Shown piece after piece: positions 14,479 through 25,900 of a stretch of 64,000 bases of DNA. The position numbers were made by a program, and so were the translations under genes. The DNA is taken from the NCBI GenBank assembly GCA_018398815.1, contig CM031616.1, positions 27,828,951 to 27,892,950 of the forward strand, in the 5' to 3' direction. The notes under the pieces are model-generated. The model had not been told where the DNA came from. It ran no database searches and saw only the letters and a program-made list of their open reading frames with translations. The first letter of the stretch is position 1. The number at the start of each line of letters is the position of its first letter. Origin of the DNA: Conus ventricosus (Eukaryota > Mollusca > Gastropoda > Neogastropoda > Conidae).

Positions 14479-14666
14479 TATGTGTGTGTGTGTGTGCGCG
14501 CGCCTAGGCATTATTTATTTCTGTATGCAAGTTTTCCATATAAGTTTGTTCATTTTGTAAAACACAGAAGCACTCTTCCACAGCAGTTTTTTTTGTTTTG
14601 TATCATTGTGGTGTTTTTACATTCATGTGTGTGTGTACTGTTAGTGTGTGTTTGTGCATATGTGTA

Positions 14667-14719
<53 letters not shown>

Positions 14720-14738
14720 CAACTGTGGGTCTGCTTAC

Positions 14739-14788
<50 letters not shown>

Positions 14789-14807
14789 CAACTGTGGGTC
14801 TGCTTAC

Positions 14808-14845
<38 letters not shown>

Positions 14846-14850
14846 CATGT

Positions 14851-14884
<34 letters not shown>

Positions 14885-17117
14885 ATCACATGTTTTTAGT
14901 GTGAACCATCATCATAACAAACAAAACCAATATAGAATGATGTGAAATTGTAGACTAGGGTATAAGTAAGTAATCCACAAAAAATCTAACAAATAACTCA
15001 ACAAATGGGTGAATAATGTACATGTTAGTGAACATACCGTGAAAAGCATGATTATGCCCCTTCTTACCCAACAAATATGTACCCCAATTATGAGCAGATT
15101 GTCATCAAGAACAACATTCCTTGGGATTTATATGACTGTCATGTGTTAGTGCTGATGTTGAACAATTAGTCACATCACTTTTTCATTGTTTACACTGATT
15201 TTATATGGTGCAATTTGTTTATGTATACCTGAAAACTGTTCTTTTTGTAAAACCACCAATATATGTATCCTGTCCATCCCCTAATGGCTCACAAAACTAC
15301 ATTATTGTTATATAGCATCAAAGTTTGTGGTATAAGGAAAGAGAAGCCATAAAATCTAAGTCATATGTAAAGAAATACATAAGCAGTGATTGAGGTACTG
15401 AGCCTACCCCAAATAGTAAAATTATGCCCCTTTCTAGTAGAATTGGGGTACCCCCAGTAACAGACAGATTGTTACACAGAGGGACATTTATTGACAACAA
15501 TATGAATCCCAGGTGTTTGTAATGTTGTTGAGCTAACACCAAAAGGTATTTTTGTTATGTTTAGTGGGTTTTTATATGCTCAATTATTCTAAAACTCTCA
15601 CATTGAAAACAAAACAAAAACTTTTATCACATGTTATTAGTGTGAACCATCATCATAACCAACAAAACCAATATTGAATGATGTGAAATTGTAGACAAGG
15701 GTATAAGTAAGTAATCCACAAAAAATCTAACAAATAACTCAACAAATAAATGAGTAATGTACATGTTAGTGAACATACCGCGAAAAGCATGATTATGCCC
15801 CTTTTTACCTAAAAAATAGTACCGCCAATTATGAGCAGATTATCATCAAGAACAACATTCCTTGGGATTTATATGACTTTCATGTGTTAGTGCTGATATT
15901 CAATAAGTAGTAAGACCACTTTTTCAGTGTTTTGACTCATTCTGTTTGGCGCAATGTGTTTGTGTACACTCGAAAACTTACTTTTGGTAAAAGTTTTATA
16001 ATTATGTCAATTTCTGCTGTACTAATTATCAACATAATCAAGCCATTTTGATAGAACATTGTAGACAAATGCATAACAACAAACCATGCAAAAAATCAAA
16101 GAGATCTGTCAAGAAATAAGTGAGCAGTAACCATTTCATTGAACCTACCCCAAAAAGCTCAATTTTACCACGGCAGACAGATTTTCAAATGTGCTATTAT
16201 ACTGTGGCAGTGAAGGGGTTAATGTTCTGGTTTGTTATTATATGCGTTATCTTACCAAGTGCGTCTTGCAATTCAAAAACGATTAGCGCATTCGACTCAG
16301 TCATTGTCAGGCCTTGCCTTCGATCCGCCATTGTTGAAATCGTGGACAGGGAGTGAAGGTTTGCATTTGATACCTTCGCTTTGATTGGCTTGCGCTTTCG
16401 AGTACTCAACCAATCGCATAGCTTGATACACCAATGAATGCAGGAGAGAACTGCCTTTCTAATGCATCGTTAATGTGTTGGTTTTTTTCGGTTATTTTTT
16501 TTAAGCAATGATGTTGGAAAGACAACACTTGTAAGAAGCCTCATAAAACTTTGATTCTAATTGATTTAAAACACATCGTACTAAAAAAAAAAAAAGACTG
16601 AAGTAAAGCTGGAAACATGCTCTTGTATTCTGACCTATTTAAACGCCAATGAATGCAATGAACACATTGTATGTGTTGATTTTCGACACTATGTTAACTC
16701 AACGCTCGGCCAGCTGCCGCCTGCGGCACATCGGACTGTGTTGTATATCTACGGCTTATAGACCGGTGCGGCTTATTTGTGAAAAAAGTTCAGATTTTTA
16801 ACAAATTTAGTGGGTGCGGCTTATATACAGGTGTGCTCAATAGACCAGACTTTACGGTAAATATGTTAAAGTGTGTTCATGAATTTGTTAGGTATACAAT
16901 CATGTGCAGGTATGTTTGTGCTTTTGTGGGATCTGGTTCATTGTGTTTGTTGCGTTTGGGCAAGTGGGGAAGAAATTGGTTTGATTTGTTTGGTGTATTA
17001 GTTGTTTGTTTAAATTATGACTGAAAGGTCATCTGACAGGTGCTTAAGTCTGATGCAGTATAAGTTGACAGTTCTCTTCACAGTGTTGCCCTAGAGATTG
17101 TTTTTTATTTTGTTTTC

Positions 17118-17159
<42 letters not shown>

Positions 17160-19096
17160 ATCTTGGACCCTTGATTGTATTTAAATAATCATGAATTTCA
17201 GCATGCCATTAGGAAATTGAGTAGATGTTTGTGGGAATGCTTAACATCCAAAAAATCTCTTGCAGCCAGGTAAAAAGTAACCTCTCACCGCTGCATTAAA
17301 AGAGCTCTGCTCATTATGTATATATGCTGACAATTTAGTTCTTGATTACAAAAGTGCTAGCACTTTGAAAAATCTTATGGCAAAATTTAGGACTACATGT
17401 GTCCATGAAAAGGGGTTTTGCGATGATTTTCCTAGCACAGAGTGAGGTGGTAACCAACAGTAACTAGAATGGTGCTAGACCTACCAAGAACTACATACAG
17501 GAAGATGAATTTTCTTAGCTTTCCAATAAATCGTATTGTGAATGTTTTTAGCCATGTGGGACAGTATGTAGAAACCCCCACTTGATAATCATTTCTGTAT
17601 CAGAGAGCCAGTGAAAGTGAGCATCCTCCCTGTAAAGAACGCCAGAAGTATTTCTTCATGGAGTAACTGGGCAATTTAACTGGTACTCAATGGTTGCAGG
17701 TTCGTATTGAAAATGTACGTGACCCACAAGACTATGTTTGGTGCCATGCTGGAGCGTGTGAAGGAAGACTACCTCAGAAAGGCGTATGACGTCACACAGT
17801 GGGAAGATCCTGAGGATTTCCTGGAGCAAGTAGCTCGTCGCCTGGGAAAACTGTTGAAGGTATTGTGATCAGTATATGTCATCAGTGACCAAAGCACATA
17901 TGGTCTTTCGTTTCAGTGTGTGTGTGTTTTCTGCTTAGGGAGGAGGGGTGAAATAAAAGCTGATTTTCTGAATAATTTTTCCCTTAAAACCCCTATTTGT
18001 ATGCACTTTCCCAGGGACCGGAAAAGCAAAGGGGAACCACTGGGCCCGGGGCCCCCCCTTTTCCCGAGCACAAAAAGGAAATCCCGAAAGGGGCGGGCCC
18101 CAAACCCAAAAATTGCGTACAGAACTTCCGGTTCGTTTGGTAACATGGAGTTTGGCAGCCAAAACACCCTTGAGGGTAAGCAATTTCCTTTTTTCCCAAA
18201 AATTTAGCGGGGTTTTTTATGGGGGTTTCAAAGGACCCTGTGGGTTTTGACTTTTTGTTTTTGGAGGAATGTAGGGGAAGCAAACCTATCGACAAGTGCA
18301 ATTTAAATTTCCCAAAAACTGATAAAAGGGGGCCACATTTTACTTCGGGGAACAAGCGGTAAACAAACCATGGGCCCGTGCCGAAAAGATACGCCAAAAC
18401 AGGGTTTAGTTTTTGGGCCCCCGCAGCTTTTGTCTTTCCCGTCTCCCTTTTGATGGGATTGAAGGTTTCAGCGGTTGCTAAATTTTTTTAGTACTTTCGT
18501 AAATTTATCTTCTTTTTGGTTTTAATAGCGGGTATTGCTTGGGTTTAATTTTTAGGGGGGAAAAAGAACGACTGCAAGGGAAAATGCTCAGCCCTTTTGC
18601 AAAAAGGGGGAAAAAACAACACCGAAACCATTTGGGGATTCATCAAAAAAAAAGGGAGCAACCCCAAACCAATGTAGGTAATTTAAATTTAACTAACCCC
18701 TCTCTCTCTCCTCTCTCCTCTTTTCCCTCTCCTCTCTCTCCTTTTCTCCTCTCCTCTCCCCCTCTCTCTCCCTCTCTCTCTGGGGTTTTGTGTTTGTGGG
18801 GTTTTTGTTTTGGGTGTTGGGGTGTGGTGGTGTGTGTTTGTTTAAAGACTGAGAGAGAGAAGAGAGAGAGAAAAAAATGTGTTATGACATTTTTAAATGA
18901 CTTTTTTAAATCTCAACAGGTGGCAACATAAAAAAAGACAAACACTCAAAAAAAATTTTCATAGGGGATGCACACATTAATTTTGCCTCCACTCTCTCTC
19001 TCCTCTCCCTCCTCTCCTCCCCTTCCCTCCCCACTCTCCCCTCTCCTCCTTTTCTCACCACACACCCACCCAACCCCACAAAACACACACCCAATA

Positions 19097-19135
<39 letters not shown>

Positions 19136-19915
19136 CAAACCCCGCACAATTCAAAAAAAAACCCTTTAAAGATGTTTTTTTAAAAACCTTTTTCAAATTA
19201 CACCAGACCTTGTCAGTTTAAGGTGCACTCCAAAAAAAGCAAACAAAAAGCCTTTCCCGGGTGAGACAAACATTTGGAATAATTTTTGTATGAAAAAACA
19301 AAATTATTGTTTTGCAACCCAAAACAAGGGACTTGGGCAATCTGATACCCAAAAAAATAAAAAGACTCCTTAACCCCCTTTTGTTTGTGGGTTTGTGGGA
19401 AAATAAATATTTTAAAAATAAAAAAATATATAAATTATATAAATAATTAAAAAATTTAAAATTAAAAAAAGGAAAACTTTTAAAACAACTACAAAAATTT
19501 TTTTCAAAGTGTTTTCGCTGCAACAGGGTATAAAAAAATATATATATAAAATTAAATATAATAAAAAATATATTTGTTGTTGTGTTTTTGTGTGGTGGTT
19601 TTGTGTTTGGGGGTTTTAAAAAGAGAGACAGAGAAAGAGAGAAGGTCCCAAAAGGTTTTAAATCTCTTTATGAAACCTTGACGTTGGGTTACTACATCAT
19701 GCAAGTTTAAGAGTAAAATTAAAATCAAAAAAAATATTTGTGTTAAAAAACAAAAAGACATGTGTTTCGCCTTTAAAACCCTGACTTCAAAATTTCCACC
19801 ACAAAACAAAAAAAATGACTGACACACACAAAATAAACATACCCCCTCCCCCCTCTCCTTCCCCTTTTCACCCCTCTTCTCTCTCCTCTCACTCTCTCTC
19901 TCACCCCCACACACA

Positions 19916-19960
<45 letters not shown>

Positions 19961-22900
19961 CACCAGAATGGGAAAATGTTTCCCCAATGAGCGGGCCCTT
20001 TAAAAAAAACCAAAAACTTGGGCATCACTGAATTTTGGATGCCCGAAATTTAAAAAGTCATTAAAAGAACCCCATTCGAAGAAATAACTCTAAATTTAAA
20101 TGAACGAAATAGAGTCAAAGCACCCAAATTAACGTTTTTAAAGCAAAATCCTTTAAAATTAAGGGGGCCAAAAAGTGGGCCCTTCGGGGTTGAAAAGATT
20201 TTCTTGTCCGTTGATAAAAGTTTTTTTCAGGCCCGCATTTCACCCCCTCAACGTTCGTTACCTTTTGCCGGGAATTTTTTTGAAATTTTAAACCCTTTTG
20301 TTTTTAGAATTTTCTGGGGGGGGACACCAACAATGGCACAGTTTGGGGACCCCCCCATTTTTAATGCGATGTTTTTTTTGGGTACAAAGAAATTGAGGTT
20401 CATGCAAAAAAAAAAAAATTTTCACCCCTCCCACAAAGCGGTTCCACACATTGTTTTCTCCTAAACCCACCGGAATTTTTTTAACCCCCCAAGTTCGGCC
20501 GTCTTCTCGCGACAGTACTTTCCCCGCGGGCCCCCCCTTCCTTTTTAGCCCTTGCTGACCGTCCCCTGACTTTTTCCTTTAAGGGTTTGGTTTTTGCCGA
20601 AAACCCCCATCGGCAAGGTAATTTCCCCGAATTTTTTAACATGGGTTTCCCCCAAATTTAAAAAAATTTTTTAAAAGAGAGGAAAGGAAATAGTGAAATG
20701 AAAATAAAAATTTTAAAAAAAAAATTTTCCTACGAAAATATATGTTTCTATAAAAAAAAAGTTTGAAATAACCTATGAGGGCCAAAATACTCGGAAAAAA
20801 AAAAAATCTTTCTTCAGAATTTTTTTTTTCCCAATCAAACCTGGAACAAACATCCCAACGAAATCCCTACACTAAAACTTCAAAACCCCGCAAATTTCAC
20901 CAAAATCCCTTTTGCCCAAAAACCTACAAATCACAGATTTTTCAACACAAAAACTTGTTTTAGAACGGCAGAAAAAACAAGGTTAGCGAAAGGCGAAAAA
21001 CCGCAAATTTTGACCACAAAACTTTTAAAATTCGTAACTCGAGAACTAACGGCACGTATCGACGCGCGGTTTTTTGCAAACGGAAGTAAATGGCCACAGG
21101 AAGAAGGAAGTCACGTTCTCGCGAGACTTTCTTTTCTACGAGAAATATGGCGGCGCCCATTGTTGCCACGTGTTTTACCGGGCGCTGGCAGTTGCTCAGC
21201 GTTTTGGCCGTGTGATTTCCGGTTGGGCGCTAGCGGGTTCTCACCTGTCAAGAGGGTTAAATACGGCAAAGTGAGCAGTCTACAGGGACTATGTCATTGC
21301 GAAAAGTATTAGAATGTCGCTGTGAAAGTTACAAGAGCTTCATTGTGAAAGGTATTTTAAGTCGGCATTTAATAATCTCTCCGTCAATGGTCCTCAGTAC
21401 ATTCCTTCCCCTTTTGTTTATGCAGCAGTGAATTTTGCTATGCTTTTGGAAGTTGTGTGTACAGTGAACTCTAGGTGTGTGTAACAAGACTAGTTGAGTA
21501 GTTAGAACACACGATTCTCAATTTGTGGACTGCAGTTTTGAGCCCCGGCAGCTTCTGGTGAGCCAGGTGTGGAGCAGGATTTTTCCCCATTTGCTACCTC
21601 ATCATATGTGGGACTTTCAGCTGGCTAAGCCTCCTTTGTTTGCATCAGTGTTGAAGATCACATGTGCATGTTAAAGATCCTGTATTTTTGTCTGCGTTGG
21701 ATGGGTTATGGAAGCACAAAAAATCTCCAGCATAGCTAAGTAGCCACTGTTGGCATTGCGGATTCTTTGCTGGGAGATCATGGGTTTTGATTTGGATAAA
21801 AGACATTCACTTGCGGGATTTTTAATGCCCTGACTGACTACTATCCAGAGTGTTTGAGTTTGCTCAGATTTCCTGACCAGCACTGCAGGTTTTGAGCTTG
21901 GGTTGTCACTGGGACATGTTATTAACGTAAACATAGGGTGCAACCCTGCCACACAGTCTCAGAGTGAAATAGAGTTCCATAGCGTCATCATCATCATCAT
22001 CGGTCTGTATGCATAAAAGTCTCAGATTCATGTGGGCCTTCATGCCATGCTGTCATGGTGACCTCACGTTTTGCTTTCCCATCTACTTGTATGCCCTTCG
22101 GAGTTTGTAGTTGAGGTTGCCAGTATTGACAAGTTTATGGGGACATGGTGGTGTACACTGGATGGAGAGGTTCGCTCACACTGGCTTCGCGATTAGGTGA
22201 TTATTGTTGTTAGTTTGGGCATTAGCAGGTGGTGTCCTGCAGGCATTGGATCAGAACGGACACCACTTGGCACAACTTGAGAGATTTGACAGCAGTGCTG
22301 TGTCTCCTGCAGTTGGTGGCCTCACAACAGCTTGGCATTGAGTGCTCCCTGTGTATTGCTAGCGCTGGGGCTGCAGCAGACCAACCAGGGTGTGGCTGTG
22401 GATAGAGAACCAGAGTGAGCGATGTATTAGTAGGTAGTGTCCTGCAGGCATTGGATCAGAACGGACACCACTTAACACCGCTTCAGAGACTTGGCAGCAG
22501 TGCTGTTTCTCCTGTGGTTGGTGGCCTCAACGACAGCTTGGCATTGACTGCTCCCTGTGTATTGCCAGTGCTGGGGGCTGCGGCGGACCAACCAGGGTGT
22601 GGCTGTAGACAGGGAACCAGAGTGAGGGATGAGGAGTAATGCTGCTGAACTGACATGGGAGATGGGACAGAAAAGATTTTTTTTTTAAAAGAAAAAAAAA
22701 AGAATCCCAGCTTGCACTGAGATACTTGGAGAGGAGAGGAATACCACCAAACAGTCCCCAGTAAAATTAATGTTGAGATGGATTTTGTTGTTTATGCATC
22801 ACAACGCCCACCTGACTGTTGTTTACTAAGAAACTCCGTTAGATAGCTACACGTGATTGTGAATGAATTTAGATTCACATCTCGTGTAGCTATGTCTGCT

Positions 22901-25900
22901 GTGTGTGTGTGTGTGTGTGTTGAAACAGTTTTGTGTGAATTTGTAAGTTAAATAAATTCAAGACTGAAGACAAGACAAAAGAATTTATGTTTTAAAATCC
23001 TCTAAAGGGAATTTGTTATGGGTTGATAAAAAGATAATGAATCTACCATTTTTTCATGTACCCAGTCTAGTTTCTTTTTCAAAAGAAATTCTTTGTCTGG
23101 TCTTGTCTTTGCCTGGAATGAGTGAGAAAGAAAATCCGTACGCCTGTGCTTTCATTGATCAGTTTGAGTGTGTGAACAGGGAGGAGAGAGCCTGATGTGA
23201 GCACGACAGCCAAGATGTGCTGAACGATTTCCAGCGTGGGAAGATTCCCTATTTCGTGAGACCCCCCCGAGCCTCCTGTAAGTGACTCCTTTGTGTTGGT
23301 GTTTGACTGGTTTCACAGTCTCCTGTCTGTCGTGAGCCGCATCTTGGTGATGGTCCTCCCTCTCAGCTTGTTTTCATCAAACGTGTACGGACTAAATTGT
23401 GTGGAATTGTGAATATTAATGTTTGTGCACCGCAAAAAAAAAACCACGTGGACAAACAAATCACAAGACAAAACATGATGCATTTCGACCTCTTAGGTCG
23501 TCTTAAGGCAAGATGCAAAACAATTTCAGGGCAACGAAAATGGACGAGCAATCACTTTATCTTCATCCACTTTCGCCAGGTGTTTTACTGTTGCCTGGGC
23601 CTGAGTTTGGCCATTGCTTTTAACTTCTTGAATATCGAGTGCGACCCCCTTGTTGCCAAATTTGCTGCAGGGGCCAACAGTCTGAGTCGCACTGTTTTAT
23701 GTTTTATGTTATTTTATTTTACTTTTTAACATGCGCGCTGGTGACCTCCCTCGTTTTTGAGTGAACCAGTATTTTAGGAAGAAGAAGAAGGACTTAAGCG
23801 CAAGATAGGCCTGTCCGCCTGCAGTCGCCTCACTTTGTAATTAGATCAAACTTGTGAGGAACTAGTGGAAAAGAAAATATTTTTTTTAGCCATTGCTGGA
23901 TTGGTTTTGTGTAATTTGTAAATGATTCCATTTGTTTACCCTTGAATGATTATTCCAGCCTAGATAGATCGGTCTTAATTTTTGGCTGCTTATGTATGGT
24001 GGTAGATATGTAATCATTATGTTAATGGAAAGAAAGAATTCATGGGAAAGAGTTCTTGAAAAGTGGAAGCGAAGTTCACATCAGCTTTGGTCACAAACGA
24101 TACCAAAGCAGATTAAGTGTGTATGCCTCATGTAGATGTGGTAAATCTGACAGAAAAACTTGAGTCAAAACTTTCACTCTGAATGAATGCAGTTGATCAG
24201 AAGCTTTCTTCTCTAACACAACAGGGCAGATTTCTTCGGCAGCTTGGTAAAGGGTAATAAATGAGAGAGTTTGTCACTTTGTCTTTGTTGTTTATTTGTA
24301 ACTGGTTTATGCAGTGTTCATGTGTTGGTGACACCAGCCTGTGTTGGGGCTAAAGGTATGATAAACTTACAAAGCAAAGCAAGTTTGAGTGCCAGTGTTG
24401 CATTTACACATCAATCTAGAAGACATTATTGAAAGATTGACGGCTCATTATTGGAGGTTTAAAAAAAAAAAAACATTTATGACAAGTTTAAAACCACTAT
24501 TAATTTCCTTTATTTTGAACAACAACAAAAATCGAGTAAAAGTTTAGACTTAATTAATAATTCAGCTCCAACTTGCTACACTTACATGAGCACCTGGTTT
24601 TGTCTGTGCACAGCTGGAGGAAGTGCTGGGCAAAGAGAAGACCACCCCTCAAGGGGAGGCCACCACCACAGAGACGGCTCAGCCGAAAGTGGTCCAAGAC
24701 TACTCCAGCATCAAGGTGGACCCCCAGTTTGACACTGACGACGTCCAGCCTTTGGCCCCGAACCCCAACACTGTCCATGATGATAGCGAGATTGAAGACA
24801 CAGATGACAGCGCCGATGAAGAAGAGAAAGAGAACAAAAATGTGACTGATGACAGTGGAGATGACAGCGGAGAACCTCAGAGTGAAGATCCTCTCACAGG
24901 AGAGACAGAAACTGCCGAGAGAAACGAAGAGAGTTCTGGAGAAGACGCCAATGGTGTTGTTCACAGTGAGAAAAAGAACAATGACAAACCGCAGCCGAAG
25001 AAAAAGAAGAGTGTCAGTTTCCTTCCCATAGACCCCCCCGAGGAGAAACCTGGCAAGAAGAAGCGAAGGAGAGGAGGGAACAAAGGCACCAGCTCCGCTC
25101 TGGCAGCCCACGCCTTTCTGGCCCCCTCCCGGCTCAAGCTGGAGCAGATCCAGCGGAAGGGAAGAGAATCCAGAAGAAACTGGAGCTGATCAAGGCCAAA
25201 CAGCAGAAGCGAAAACAGTCCAAGACTGAGAAGAAGACCTTCTCAAAACCGGACCTCTCTGTCATGGCTGTGAAACCGTCGGAAAAGACCGCCAGCTCTG
25301 CTTGGGAAGTTTCCACTGCTGTGGAAAAACCGTCTAGACCTGCTGTTCGAAGAATGCCTGAGCACAGCGTTGAGCCACAGGTGACCCAAGTTGCTCGAAA
25401 AGTGTCTGGAAAAATTGTGTCGTCGAGTGGTCAGTGGTCGGTGTCTCCCAGAAACTCAGCCCTGTCAGTGGGAGGAAAGTCCAACATACAGGTAAGAGGG
25501 TTTTTTTTTTAGCTTGTTCACAGTGTAACTTCTCACTAAAGATCTCCCAAATGTCAGGTTCTTAGAATGAGGGTGGCTTTATGTGAAAGTTGTTTCTGAG
25601 AGTGTGTACAGTTTTTACGTCATTGTGATCGTGTGAGCAGAAGAGAAGGTTGCAAACCCGGGTATGAGATTAGGATTTGTTTGATTGGCCATTCTGTCCA
25701 GTAAAGATAGTTTGAAAGCAAGTGGGCAATCTTGATCAGTGATTGGGAGATGTTGATCAGGTTTTACCACATTGTGAAGCTGCAGTTGTTTCCTGAAGGG
25801 GAATTCATAGCATGTGGTCTCTCTCATATGTTGGATCGAAACGGGCGCCACTGAAGATCATTGAAATGGTTCAGCAGAAGGGCAGTGTCTCCTCTGGTGG

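Larger units (their letters stand above)
13446..16218 (+). mobile_element. piggyBac transposon, internally deleted, with TTAA target duplication
   Basis: TTAA stands on both sides (13442-13445 and 16219-16222). The left end CCCGTTCCCTGCC and the inverse of the right end, CCCCTTCACTGCC, match at 11 of 13 bases. It encodes the N-terminal acidic start of a PGBD transposase (13706-13996) and a motif reading [11 protein letters not shown] (about 14233-14265), characteristic of the piggyBac DDE domain. The rest of the coding region is gone, replaced by microsatellites and a repeated ~370-bp unit. Confidence 0.85.
13022..16857 (+). mobile_element. Inverted-repeat DNA element flanked by TA, host of a nested piggyBac
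   Basis: The left end ccgttaagttcagactataagccgc and the right end gcggcttatatacag...tagaccagactttacgg are imperfect inverted repeats. TA precedes and follows them (13020-13021 and 16858-16859). A tgcggcttatttg phrase occurs near both ends (about 13090 and 16769). Without the piggyBac insertion it would be ~1.06 kb and non-coding, so it resembles a MITE of a TA-targeting superfamily. The superfamily assignment is uncertain. Confidence 0.6.

Noticed and set aside
14598..14945. Cys/Val-rich open frames of about 80-115 codons
   Set aside because: They are translations of (GT)n runs and carry no other composition.
17913..20470. Many open frames of 60-158 codons
   Set aside because: They fall in error-rich low-complexity sequence, overlap on both strands and show no family pattern.
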